Shown: positions 1 through 7,762 of the stretch, one piece after another
How the letters are laid out: every line of letters starts with the position of its first letter
How positions within the stretch are numbered: the stretch's first letter is position 1
Assembly (NCBI GenBank): GCA_002305435.1
Contig: DBQZ01000088.1
Location: 5,744 to 20,427 of the forward strand
Direction: 5' to 3'
DNA from: Clostridiales bacterium UBA1381
GTDB lineage: Bacteria > Bacillota > Clostridia > UBA1381
DNA length: 14,684 bases
The notes under the pieces: model-generated
Databases searched by the model: none
What the model saw: only the letters and a program-made list of their open reading frames with translations
Told to the model about the DNA's origin: nothing
Position numbers and translations under genes: made by a program

Positions 1-825
1 GGAATAGAAAAGGGAAAGCGGTACCGCTGCAAAAATACTCAGCTTAAGACAGCGCACACGAAACCTCCCGCCCGCTATACAGAGGCAACGCTTTTATCGG
101 CGATGGAAAACCCTTCAAGATTTGTCGAGGATAAAAAAATGCGGGAATACCTTGGCGGCGGCTTGGGTACGCCTGCTACAAGAGCCGATATTATAGAGAA
201 GCTTTTCTCCTCGTTCTATATTGAGCGGCATGGGAAGGAGATAGTTCCAACGTCAAAGGGCGAGCAGGTGATAAAGCTGGCTCCGGAGGATTTGCGTCAG
301 CCGCTTCTGACGGCGGAATGGGAGATGCGTCTTGACGCTATTGCAAAGGGCAGAGATAATAAGGATAAATTCATAAATGAAATAAAGCGGTATTCCGCAA
401 AACTCGTATCGAGCGTTATAGCCTCGGACGCTGAATACAAGCATGAAAATCTCACGAAGAAAGTCTGCCCAAACTGCGGCAAGTTTATGCTGGCGGTAAA
501 CGGTAAGCGGGGCAAGATGCTTGTATGTCAGGACAGGGAATGTGGTTATCGGGAAAATGTGAGCATGATAACGAACGCCCGCTGCCCAAACTGCCACAAG
601 CGTATGGAGATGTTCGGCTCCGGAGATAAGAAGTCGTTCGTCTGCGCCTGCGGATACAGGGAGAGCGAGGATGCTTTCATAAAGAGGACACGTGGCTCAC
701 GTAATGCCGCCTCCCGTGATTTTACAAGGCAGTATCTGCGCAACCAGAATAAACGGCAGGAGGAACCGGAGGAAAGCGATTTCGCCCGTGCACTCCGGCT
801 GTCGATGGAAAAACGTAAAAAGTAG
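1..825 (+). CDS. topB: DNA topoisomerase III, C-terminal part (5' end outside window)
   Basis: Type IA topoisomerase that relaxes and decatenates DNA by passing strands through a transient single-strand break. The frame is open from base 1, so about 275 C-terminal residues are present; the family is usually around 700 residues, and the TOPRIM domain and active-site tyrosine lie upstream, unseen. Visible family marks are the KPPARYTEATLL segment (codons from base 61) followed by GLGTPATRADIIEKL, the conserved type IA core hallmark. The C-terminus carries two zinc ribbons, CPNC...CQDREC at about 466-545 and CPNC...CAC at about 583-650, then a basic tail ending in KRKK. The second ribbon closes with CxC rather than CxxxxC. 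An internal ATG at 103 is not the start, because homologous sequence continues upstream of it. Its stop codon overlaps the ribosome site of the next gene, so the two are probably co-transcribed. Confidence 0.95.
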   Translation, partial: GIEKGKRYRCKNTQLKTAHTKPPARYTEATLLSAMENPSRFVEDKKMREYLGGGLGTPATRADIIEKLFSSFYIERHGKEIVPTSKGEQVIKLAPEDLRQPLLTAEWEMRLDAIAKGRDNKDKFINEIKRYSAKLVSSVIASDAEYKHENLTKKVCPNCGKFMLAVNGKRGKMLVCQDRECGYRENVSMITNARCPNCHKRMEMFGSGDKKSFVCACGYRESEDAFIKRTRGSRNAASRDFTRQYLRNQNKRQEEPEESDFARALRLSMEKRKK

Positions 826-834
826 GAGATGTAT

Positions 835-1320
835 ATGAGTCCGCAGCAAAAATTTTGGATAAAATGTACGGTATCCTCGCTGATACCGGCGCTGATAACT
901 GCAGCGGCAGTTTATATTCTGTGCCGCCTTTGGACGGCAGAACCGTCGGATCTTGCCGAACACGCTAAGGGACTTGCGGAGCTTGTACGGGTAACACTTG
1001 GGTTGCTTGTGGGAGCAGCTGTGTTTTCGTGGAGCATGACGCTGCTTTTGAAGCGGAGTGAACGCAAAAAGCTGAAGGCTTCCTACAAGATGCAGGATAA
1101 GAAGGCCGCAGCCGTTTCCGGCAATGTTACAAGCTCCGACAGCTTCGGTTATATCAATAACGAAAGGGAGCGGCAGACGTATTCGAGCTATCTTGAAAAG
1201 GTGACTGCCGGCTCTTCAAGTGCCGTATATGCGATTTTTAAAGCCATATCGGGGATAGTAACATTAGTGGCGGTATTTGCCGGCGGCATACTGCTTATAA
1301 TGCTAAGTACAATAGTGTAA
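835..1320 (+). CDS. Small integral membrane protein, unknown function
   Basis: I do not recognise this 161-residue protein. It has three hydrophobic stretches: near the N-terminus (about residues 8-32), in the middle (about 49-72) and at the very C-terminus (about 134-161). Between the second and third is a basic, polar segment rich in K, R, S and Y, likely cytoplasmic. Two in-frame ATGs exist, at 829 and 835. The ribosome site AGGAG (824-828) directly abuts the first, leaving no spacer, but sits 6 bases before the second, so I chose 835. The ribosome site overlaps the topB stop codon, so translation is probably coupled to topB. Position and overlap are the only functional clue; a role in topology or chromosome work is not implied by the sequence. 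Confidence 0.75.
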   Translation: MSPQQKFWIKCTVSSLIPALITAAAVYILCRLWTAEPSDLAEHAKGLAELVRVTLGLLVGAAVFSWSMTLLLKRSERKKLKASYKMQDKKAAAVSGNVTSSDSFGYINNERERQTYSSYLEKVTAGSSSAVYAIFKAISGIVTLVAVFAGGILLIMLSTIV

Positions 1321-1336
1321 CCACCATAAAATTCAC

Positions 1337-1380
1337 GGCCGTCTTCTGTGCGGGGCGAATCCCTCAGGAAGGCGGTCTTT
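1337..1380 (+). terminator. Weak intrinsic terminator after topB unit
   Basis: Arms 1337-1345 (GGCCGTCTT) and 1369-1377 (AAGGCGGTC) pair over 9 bp including two G-U pairs, with further short pairing (CTG/CAG) inside the loop. Only three Ts follow directly, so termination may be partial. It lies 16 bases after the membrane-protein stop. Confidence 0.5.
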
Positions 1381-1389
1381 GCATTAAAA

Positions 1390-1444
1390 TTAAGAAAACC
1401 TTAAGAATTTTATAAACGATTTCATAAGAAACCTGTTATATAAT
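1390..1444 (+). promoter_or_regulatory. Promoter with phased TAAG repeats, upstream of two-component operon
   Basis: A consensus -10 box TATAAT lies at 1439-1444, 35 bases before the TTG start of the response regulator. No good -35 is found 16-18 bases upstream. Instead four similar half-sites stand in phase: TAAG 1391, TAAG 1402, TAAA 1413 and TAAG 1425 (spacings 11, 11, 12). OmpR-family regulators bind direct repeats of about 11 bp, so this is a candidate autoregulatory activator site. The -10 and repeats are seen; the link to the regulator is inferred. Confidence 0.55.
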
Positions 1445-1479
1445 AAAGCTGTAGAAAGGCTTTGGGGGAGGGAAAAGGA

Positions 1480-2172
1480 TTGAAAAAATTTACCGTACTG
1501 GTGGTAGATGATGATAGGGAGATAGTGGACAGTATAGGAATATTTTTGGAGGCTGAGGGGTATGAGGTGAAAAAGGCATATAACGGCTTGGAGGCGCTTG
1601 ATATTGTGATGTCAGAGGAGGTACATCTGATGCTGCTTGACGTGATGATGCCGGAGCTTGACGGCATTTCAACGCTTCTCAAAGTGCGCAAAAGCCGAAA
1701 TATACCGATAATAATTATCTCGGCAAAGTCTGAGGATAACGATAAGATATTCGGCCTTACTGCCGGGGCGGATGATTATGTCACAAAGCCGTTTAACCCG
1801 TCCGAGCTTATGGCAAGGGTAAAATCTCAGCTCAGGAGGTATACAACTCTTGGTGCAATGGAGGAGAACAGTTCACGGATAGTCATTGGCTCGCTGGAGC
1901 TTGACAGGGATATGAAAGCCGTTTTCGTGGACGGGGAGGAGGTAAAGCTGACCCCGATAGAGTACAAAATATTGGAGCTGCTTTCGTCAAATCCCAATCG
2001 GGTATTTTCGGCTGATGAGATATACAGGCGTGTCTGGAAAGAAGAGCACGTTGTAGGCGATAATACGATTGCTGTTCACATAAGGCATATACGGGAGAAA
2101 ATAGAGATAAATCCCAAAGAGCCGAAATACTTAAAGGTTGTGTGGGGGATAGGGTATAAAATACAGGGATAG
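1480..2172 (+). CDS. OmpR/PhoB-family response regulator (VanR-like)
   Basis: DNA-binding response regulator, phosphorylated by the kinase encoded immediately downstream. Residues 1-120 form the receiver domain: acidic residues in VVDDD (9-12), phospho-acceptor Asp54 in LLDVMMP, Ser81 as the switch hydroxyl, and Lys103 in VTKPF. A winged-helix DNA-binding domain (Trans_Reg_C) fills about 135-228, with the typical ELL...RVFS region and the C-terminal YLKVVWGIGYK wing. I chose TTG at 1480 over TTG at 1462: GGAGGG (1467-1472) lies 7 bases before it, and the resulting 230 residues is standard family length, whereas the earlier start would have the ribosome site inside the gene. The segment ELMARVKSQLRRYT resembles VanR-type clostridial regulators, but no vancomycin-resistance genes are nearby, so the target is unknown. 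The stop is 16 bases before the kinase ATG. Confidence 0.93.
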   Translation: MKKFTVLVVDDDREIVDSIGIFLEAEGYEVKKAYNGLEALDIVMSEEVHLMLLDVMMPELDGISTLLKVRKSRNIPIIIISAKSEDNDKIFGLTAGADDYVTKPFNPSELMARVKSQLRRYTTLGAMEENSSRIVIGSLELDRDMKAVFVDGEEVKLTPIEYKILELLSSNPNRVFSADEIYRRVWKEEHVVGDNTIAVHIRHIREKIEINPKEPKYLKVVWGIGYKIQG

Positions 2173-2188
2173 ATGAGGAGGTTTTCTT

Positions 2189-4228
2189 ATGAAACGGTTG
2201 TTTAAAATTGTCCTCTTTGTTGTTTTGGCAGCAGCGGTGTTCATTGCCGCCTACTGTTCGATGGCGCTTTATACAATGGAGTTTTCAACCGCTGCAAGCT
2301 ATGAGGAGGATGAGGACACGGTATGGAGAATAGAAGCTGCAAGCTCTGCTGTTGGTGATTTGCTGGAAAAATGCGTGTTTGAAAAGAGCGTAGCTCCGCT
2401 TGAATTTCAGGAGATAAACAATCTTGGGATAGATTACTATGCAAAATCCGGAGATGTGGAGATAACGAATACCGGTATAACCGATATTGAAGTATACAGG
2501 AATTTTCCGGTTTCACAATGCACAGAATCACGCTCAGCGCTTATCGGTACGGTTTCTGAGAAGGGATCCCGCACCTACTATGAGATAGCAACATCAATGG
2601 GATATGACGATGGGGTGTATTATGATGGAAATGTATACGGGGTAAACGCCAGCGGCATTTTAAACGGAGAAAATGTTTACAATCCGGGCAGTTATTTAAG
2701 CGATCGGATGCGGACTCAGAGCTATACTATATACGTAAAGCTGACAGATGAGGTATATGCGGCTGAGTCGAGCGAATGGGCAAAAATGAACAGCGAGGGT
2801 GAGAGGTACTTTTCCTCCGCTATAGTGTCCGGGATAACGGCTGTATTATGCTTTGTACTGCTGTTAGTCTTTGCCGGAGAGCGCAGGGAGGACGGGCGTG
2901 TAAAAACGTATCCGATAGACAATTCATGGTCGGAGCTGCGGTTTGTTGTCATGTTCTTGCCGGGACTGGCTCTCGTGGGGCTTGGTCTTATTGCGATGGA
3001 TTATGACGCTTTCGTGAGTTATCCTGCTATTGGGGCAGGGATAGCCGCTGCTTGCTCGGGTGCGTCTTTGTTGTCGGCAGCTATGGGAATGTCGCTTGTA
3101 CGTAATTTAAAGAACAGGGAATTTTGGAGTAAGTTTTTGATTGTGAGGGCGTTGCGGTTTTTATGGCGCATTGTAAAAAGGGCAGGAAGAGAAATTCATA
3201 AGCTGAAAGCGGAGCTTTTGTCAGAAACTGCCAAACGGTATCATACGGGAATACCGCTCGCTATTGCGGCCGCATATTCGCTGCTGCTTATATTGTCAAC
3301 TTTGCTTGTATTGTTCTCTGAGAACGAATTTTTCATTATCATCCCTATAGCCATAGCTGTTTTGGGATGCAAGTTCTTCTATGACCGCATAAAAGGCTTT
3401 GCGCTTATATGCGCCGGAGTGGAAAAGCTCCGCAGAGGCGAGCTCGAGGCGAAAATAGAAGGCTGCCCGGACGGCATAATAAAGAAGCTCGGCGATGATA
3501 TAAACGATATATCAAACGGGTTTAACGAGGCTGTAAACCGTGAGGTAAGAGCCGAACGCATGAGGTCAGAGCTGATAACAAACGTCTCCCACGATTTAAA
3601 AACGCCGCTTACCTCGATTATCAACTATACCGACCTTTTATGCCGCCAGCCGCTGACACCGGCAGAGGCAAACGATTATGCGGCTATAATCAGCAAAAAG
3701 GCGCAGCAGCTTAAGAATCTTACGGCGGATCTTTTCGACATATCTAAGGTGCAAAGCGGCAGCGATATGCCGGAGCTTGAAAAGCTGGATATTCGGCTCT
3801 TGATAAATCAGGCGCTTGGAGAGCTTAACGAGAGTATTAAAAGCTCAGGGCTGGAGTTTGTAAATCGGTTGCCGGATGAAGAGATATTTATTATGGGCGA
3901 CGGGCGCAAGCTGTCGAGGGTGTTTGAGAATCTGCTTGTAAATTGCCTGAAATATTCGCTTGAGAATACACGTGTTTACGTTTTGCTTGAAAACCATGAC
4001 GGCAGGGTAAGGGTGGAAATAAAAAACATTTCCAGAGCCGAGCTTGATTTTGACGCTGAAGAGATAACAGAAAGATTTGTGCGGGGCGACGCTTCGAGGA
4101 GTACAGAAGGAAGCGGACTGGGACTTGCAATCGCAAAAAGTTATACGGAGGTTTGCGGCGGGACGTTTAAAATAATAATTGACGGAGATTTGTTTAAAGC
4201 CATAGTGGAATTTGACGAATGTAAGTAA
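2189..4228 (+). CDS. Six-TM sensor histidine kinase of the response-regulator operon
   Basis: Membrane sensor kinase, 679 residues, partner of the preceding regulator. Predicted order: TM1 (about 5-30), an extracytoplasmic region of about 175 residues (31-208) of unknown fold, TM2 (209-230), TM3/TM4 (252-303), a basic cytoplasmic linker, TM5/TM6 (353-397), a HAMP-like connector, then the kinase core. The H-box is SHDLKTPLTSI with His468; the N-box FENLLVNCLKYS has Asn581/Asn585; ERFVRGD (about 628-634) and the G2-box GSGLGLA (641-647) follow. The usual G1 box (DxGxG) is absent; at that place stands KNISRAELDFDAEE. From memory this replacement is typical of a clostridial VanS-like subgroup, so the protein is probably active. 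The ATG is preceded by AGGAGG (2176-2181) with 7-base spacing. The signal it senses cannot be read from the sequence. Confidence 0.9.
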   Translation: MKRLFKIVLFVVLAAAVFIAAYCSMALYTMEFSTAASYEEDEDTVWRIEAASSAVGDLLEKCVFEKSVAPLEFQEINNLGIDYYAKSGDVEITNTGITDIEVYRNFPVSQCTESRSALIGTVSEKGSRTYYEIATSMGYDDGVYYDGNVYGVNASGILNGENVYNPGSYLSDRMRTQSYTIYVKLTDEVYAAESSEWAKMNSEGERYFSSAIVSGITAVLCFVLLLVFAGERREDGRVKTYPIDNSWSELRFVVMFLPGLALVGLGLIAMDYDAFVSYPAIGAGIAAACSGASLLSAAMGMSLVRNLKNREFWSKFLIVRALRFLWRIVKRAGREIHKLKAELLSETAKRYHTGIPLAIAAAYSLLLILSTLLVLFSENEFFIIIPIAIAVLGCKFFYDRIKGFALICAGVEKLRRGELEAKIEGCPDGIIKKLGDDINDISNGFNEAVNREVRAERMRSELITNVSHDLKTPLTSIINYTDLLCRQPLTPAEANDYAAIISKKAQQLKNLTADLFDISKVQSGSDMPELEKLDIRLLINQALGELNESIKSSGLEFVNRLPDEEIFIMGDGRKLSRVFENLLVNCLKYSLENTRVYVLLENHDGRVRVEIKNISRAELDFDAEEITERFVRGDASRSTEGSGLGLAIAKSYTEVCGGTFKIIIDGDLFKAIVEFDECK

Positions 4229-4237
4229 AAATGCCGA

Positions 4238-4281
4238 AAAAAAGCGGTCGGGGAAATTATCCCCGGCCGTTTCGCTTTTTT
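4238..4281. terminator. Bidirectional intrinsic terminator between kinase and M13 peptidase genes
   Basis: A 10-bp stem (4245-4254 with 4260-4269, one G-U pair) with loop AATTA. On the plus strand, a short non-paired stretch is followed by a T-run at 4274-4281; on the minus strand, seven Ts (complement of the A-run 4237-4243) follow the stem. It lies between two convergent stops (4228 and 4285) and can serve both genes. Confidence 0.88.
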
Positions 4282-4284
4282 ATA

Positions 4285-6648
4285 TTACCAAATCCTCGCC
4301 CTGTCCTCGGGAGCAACGTACATACCATCGCCCGGATTTATATCATACACCTCGTAAAACTCATCAAGACTTTGCAAAGCCCTGTTTGTACGCACGTTGC
4401 CTGTGCTGTGTACATCGGATACAGCAGCCTGAGCGGCGTATTCACGGGTGCTGGTGTTTGCCCACAAAAGGGCGTAAGCTTCATATACCTCTTTTAAATC
4501 TACACCCTCCTTGGAGGAAGCAACTTCGGTTATGCAGGAAACAGCGCCAAGGTCGGCAATGTTTTCTGTAAGCGTAAGCTCCGAATCAATCGGGATGCCG
4601 GGAGCTGCTTCAAGGCCTGAGTAGAAGTCAACAACATCCTGACAGAGGTCGTTAAATGCTGCTAAATCCTCTTCCGTCCACCAATTTACGGCATTGCCGT
4701 TTTCGTCGTACTGAGCGCCGCTGCTGTCGAAAGCGTGCGTTATTTCATGTGCGATAACAGCGCCAAGTCTGCCGAGGTTTTGCTCATAGGAAGCGTCTGT
4801 GCTGTATACAGGCTCCTGCAAAAAGGCGATAGGGAAGTTTATCGAGTTAAATGACGGCATATAAAAGGCGTTTACAGTCTGCGGAGTGGTTATCCACTGT
4901 GTTTTGTCTATAGGCTCTTTTGTAAGTTCTGCGGTATAGTCGAGATTTGCCTTGCGTATTGCCATTACATTCTGGAACAGGCCGCCGCCCTCATCAGCTG
5001 TTTTGAGATCTGCTGCATCCAGCGGAAAATCAAACTCATCCGGTGCGCCGACATTTGCGTGCATAGTATCGAGCTTTAAGAGAGCTTTTTGCTTTGTGGT
5101 TTCACTCATCCAGTCAAGGTTTGTTATACGGCTGCGGTAGACGTCTATAATATCCTCGATCATAGAGGTGACGTCTGCTATTATTTCATCTGTGCAGTAT
5201 TTGGCAGCGTAAGCCTCGCCGATATAGTCGGGCATGGTGGCAGATATAAGTGAGGAGGCTTCCTCCTCAAGAGGGGTTGAGGCGGTAGTGCCAAGCATTT
5301 CATTCTGGTATGTTATAATTGCATTGCGGAAATCCTCGCTCAGTACGTCAGAAACGGATGCAATTATAGCTATTTTGGCGTAATTTTTCAGCTGTGCTAT
5401 ATTCTCATCGGTAAACATAGCGGCAAAGGCCTCCACCTTGCCGGGATCGGTGACGAGGATGGTGTCCTTGTCCTCAAAACCGAGCTCTGTGAAAAATGCT
5501 TCCATATCTACGGTCGGGAACAGTTCCTTAATCCGGTCAAGCGTATAGATATTGTATACATTGTTAATATCCATACTTTCAGCCGGCGAGAGGGAAGCGT
5601 CCGATATTTGCTTTTCAAAATCGAAAAATGCTTCCGCATTAGCTGCTGCCGTTTCCTCATCCTCGCCGCACAGCACTAAAAGCGTTGTGATGTATTTTAA
5701 ATACGCATTTTTTGACGAATCCATCTCGCCGTTATAGACCTGAGCCGGAAGCGAGGCGGCGGCTGTGTCAAATGCGGTGATGTACCTGCTGTTGTCGATA
5801 GGATCAACCGTAGCTGAGAAGTTCATAAATAATGTCAGCATTGACGATGTATCGTCAAGGATGGTGTTTTCCAGAAATTCCGATACGGTCTGTACGTTCT
5901 TTGCCTTTTCAAGGTCTCCTGCTATAGGCTGGTATCCAAGAGCATTGCGGGCATCCATATCCATGATATTGTCATAAAACGTTTTAACCTTGTCTTGATG
6001 TGAACCGTCCTCGGGCGTTGAGGTCACCATTTCCTGGATAATTTCCGTTATCTGATCGGTAACCTTGTAATCTAACTCATACAGCGGGCCGGTTATGTAT
6101 TTGTCATCATCAAGCTGCATACTGTCAAGCAGAGTCTTGTTTACGGTGCTGTAAAAATCATCCTTGTTATTCGTGCCGTAAATCGCAAACACACGGTTTA
6201 TGAACGTCTGCATCTGTTCATGCGTGACGTTATCGTAGGGGGAGAATTTCCCTTCGCCGGTACCGGCAACTATACCGGCGTCGAACACCTCGTTAAGCTC
6301 CGCTTCTGCCCATTCGGGTATATCGGTAAAATCCTCACGAGGTATTGCAAGGTAAAGGCTGTTACCCTTGAGCTCGGGGAATCCGCCGAAAGCTCGGTTC
6401 AGCATTATAAGAGCCTCCGCCCTTGTTACAGGATCGTTCTCACGCAAGCCGTTTTCATCGCCATGCATTATGTCGCCTGCCGTAACACCCGGGTTATAGT
6501 CGTCGGAGGCTGTAAGAAGCATATCGAGAACCTCGCTTCTTGTTGCGTATTCATCCTCTGCCGCATATGGGATAATAAGCGGAGCAGCGCTTATAGAAGC
6601 GGCAAGAAGAAGAGCTGTCAGTCTTTTTGCGTTAAAATGTTTTTTCAT
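4285..6648 (-). CDS. Secreted, SLH-domain M13 (neprilysin-type) zinc metallopeptidase
   Basis: Zinc endopeptidase of family M13, probably exported and held on the cell surface. Residues 1-30 form a signal peptide (KKH..KR, then a hydrophobic run ending near PYAAEDE). About 35-155 hold two to three SLH repeats (VTRAEALIMLNRAF, FTDIPEWAEAELNEVFDAGIVAGTGEGKF split over repeats, VTHEQMQTFINRVF), which in related proteins bind secondary wall polymers. The peptidase domain starts at about 165 (DDFYSTVN). Catalytic signs are complete: NAFY (593-596), HEITH (His634, Glu635, His638), third zinc ligand Glu695 in ENIAD with Asp699, and Asp745/His747/Arg753, whose 6-residue H-R spacing matches neprilysin. 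It ends in RARIW. The start at 6648 was chosen because a signal peptide begins there and AGGAAAG lies 8 bases upstream; an open extension to 6750 overlaps its promoter. Convergent with the kinase gene. Confidence 0.93.
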   Translation of the reverse strand: MKKHFNAKRLTALLLAASISAAPLIIPYAAEDEYATRSEVLDMLLTASDDYNPGVTAGDIMHGDENGLRENDPVTRAEALIMLNRAFGGFPELKGNSLYLAIPREDFTDIPEWAEAELNEVFDAGIVAGTGEGKFSPYDNVTHEQMQTFINRVFAIYGTNNKDDFYSTVNKTLLDSMQLDDDKYITGPLYELDYKVTDQITEIIQEMVTSTPEDGSHQDKVKTFYDNIMDMDARNALGYQPIAGDLEKAKNVQTVSEFLENTILDDTSSMLTLFMNFSATVDPIDNSRYITAFDTAAASLPAQVYNGEMDSSKNAYLKYITTLLVLCGEDEETAAANAEAFFDFEKQISDASLSPAESMDINNVYNIYTLDRIKELFPTVDMEAFFTELGFEDKDTILVTDPGKVEAFAAMFTDENIAQLKNYAKIAIIASVSDVLSEDFRNAIITYQNEMLGTTASTPLEEEASSLISATMPDYIGEAYAAKYCTDEIIADVTSMIEDIIDVYRSRITNLDWMSETTKQKALLKLDTMHANVGAPDEFDFPLDAADLKTADEGGGLFQNVMAIRKANLDYTAELTKEPIDKTQWITTPQTVNAFYMPSFNSINFPIAFLQEPVYSTDASYEQNLGRLGAVIAHEITHAFDSSGAQYDENGNAVNWWTEEDLAAFNDLCQDVVDFYSGLEAAPGIPIDSELTLTENIADLGAVSCITEVASSKEGVDLKEVYEAYALLWANTSTREYAAQAAVSDVHSTGNVRTNRALQSLDEFYEVYDINPGDGMYVAPEDRARIW

Positions 6649-6687
6649 AGTGAAATCTTTCCTTTCGCTGATAAGATTCATGATGTT

Positions 6688-6716
6688 ATTATACCACGGA
6701 AGGCGGATTTTGTCCA
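6688..6716 (-). promoter_or_regulatory. Sigma-A-type promoter of the M13 peptidase gene
   Basis: Read on the minus strand: TGGACA (complement of 6711-6716), 17-base spacer, TATAAT (complement of 6688-6693). That is one mismatch from consensus. Transcription would start near 6681, leaving a leader of about 33 bases before the ATG at 6648. It lies downstream of the yitT terminator, so the peptidase is its own unit. Confidence 0.82.
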
Positions 6717-6734
6717 TGCAAATTTTTGCATTAT

Positions 6735-6766
6735 AAAAATCCCGAAGCATCAGTGGTACTTCGGGA
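6735..6766 (-). terminator. Intrinsic terminator after the YitT-family gene
   Basis: Minus-strand stem TCCCGAAG/CTTCGGGA (complement of 6759-6766 and 6740-6747) with an 11-base loop, followed by five Ts (complement of 6735-6739). It begins five bases after the YitT stop codon and closes the three-gene minus-strand operon. Confidence 0.88.
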
Positions 6767-6770
6767 GAGT

Positions 6771-7655
6771 CTATTTATTCTTGCTGTTTCGTGTACGGTC
6801 GTTTACAGAGGCAAACCCCTCGCCCATTATCCTGTCGGCTTCGGAGACGATTATAAATGCTGAGGGATCCTCCTCGTTAATAATATCACGTATGCGGTGA
6901 TATTCCTGAGGACGCACAACGCACAGGAGCATATCACGTTCCTTGCCGGAATATGCGCCGCTTGCGTGAAGAAGGGTTGAACCGCGGTGTATTTCGTGCA
7001 TTATGCGTTTGGCGATTACGTTGTTTTTCTCAGACATTACCATCACCTGCCGCCCCTTATCTACGCCGTAAACGAGGCCGTTTATCAGCTTCATCTGGCA
7101 GAACAGAGCCACCGTGCCGAACAATACCGACTCAAAATTTCCGAATACCAAGGCGGAGGAAAAGAGTATCACCCCATCAACGCCAAGAAGCGCCTTTCCT
7201 ATTTGGATATGGGGAAACTTCTGCTCGATAAGGTAAGAGATTATATCGGTTCCGGCAGTGGTGGAGCCGTTCATGAAAATTACGCCCAAACCTGCTCCCA
7301 TAAATATGCCGGCAAAAATAGAACCGAGCAGCCGGTCGCCGGAATACTGCGGGAAAACAGCAGGAGCGACAACGTCTATCATAATCGTGCTTATAACGAT
7401 AGTCCTGAGCGTCCTCAGAGTGAACTCCCGTCCTATCAGCTTATAAGCGATAATAAGAATGGGTATATTCATGATAAACGTAATCAAGCCGACCGGCAGC
7501 CCGCAGACATGGTTTATCATTAGAGAAATGCCTGAAAGCCCGCCGGGAGCAATATCCACCCTCCGTGCAAAGCAGTATATCCCGGCAGCCAGCGAAAGCG
7601 AACCAAGTATATCCGCTCCCAGACCGATAATGAATTTTTTTGCTGTTCTGTCCAT
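6771..7655 (-). CDS. YitT-family membrane protein (DUF161 + DUF2179)
   Basis: A 294-residue membrane protein of the YitT family, common and multi-copy in Firmicutes, with no firmly established function. The N-terminal half has about five hydrophobic segments (roughly 8-30, 40-72, 84-100, 108-130, 155-187), with family marks IAPGGLSGISLMIN (35-48) and GSTTAGTDIIS (130-140). The C-terminal part from about 200 is a soluble DUF2179 domain (HASGAYSGKERDMLLCVV, 230-247), thought to be a PII/ACT-like ligand-binding fold. The ATG at 7655 is the only plausible start, because a TGA lies in frame six bases before it; its ribosome site is poor (GACGG about 10 bases upstream). It follows the deacetylase gene by 107 bases with no terminator between, so it is likely the last gene of that operon. 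Confidence 0.9.
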   Translation of the reverse strand: MDRTAKKFIIGLGADILGSLSLAAGIYCFARRVDIAPGGLSGISLMINHVCGLPVGLITFIMNIPILIIAYKLIGREFTLRTLRTIVISTIMIDVVAPAVFPQYSGDRLLGSIFAGIFMGAGLGVIFMNGSTTAGTDIISYLIEQKFPHIQIGKALLGVDGVILFSSALVFGNFESVLFGTVALFCQMKLINGLVYGVDKGRQVMVMSEKNNVIAKRIMHEIHRGSTLLHASGAYSGKERDMLLCVVRPQEYHRIRDIINEEDPSAFIIVSEADRIMGEGFASVNDRTRNSKNK

Positions 7656-7688
7656 ATATCAACAACCGTCTTTTCTATAGGATCATTT

Positions 7689-7704
7689 CCCGCATAAGAG
7701 CGGG
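7689..7704. other. Small GCGGG hairpin between deacetylase and yitT genes
   Basis: Arms CCCGC (7689-7693) and GCGGG (7700-7704) enclose ATAAGA. No T-run follows on either strand, so it is not a terminator. The rest of the 107-base gap shows no clear promoter. It shares the CCCGC/GCGGG core with the hairpin at 8531-8569. Confidence 0.35.
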
Positions 7705-7762
7705 TTCATTGATATTTTGTGCAAAGACAGCCGGTTTAATCACGGTAATATTTGAAAAATGC

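Noticed and set aside
1..825. topB as part of an integrative conjugative element
   Set aside because: topB can sit on such elements, but no conjugation, relaxase or integrase genes are seen in the window.
1480..4228. VanRS vancomycin-resistance regulators
   Set aside because: The regulator and kinase resemble VanR/VanS-type proteins, but no vanHAX, vanT or vanY-type genes are present, so a resistance role is unsupported.
4212..4571. Plus-strand open frames across the 3' end of the peptidase gene
   Set aside because: They run antisense through conserved M13 coding sequence and a terminator, have no ribosome site and encode Cys/Arg/Pro-rich composition with no family features.
6220..6900. 226-codon plus-strand open frame over the peptidase N-terminus and yitT end
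   Set aside because: It spans the promoter and terminator of the opposite strand and is antisense to two well-supported genes; no recognisable protein.
6987..7523. 178-codon plus-strand open frame within yitT
   Set aside because: Shadow of a clear YitT-family gene; composition is low-likelihood and no ribosome site is seen.
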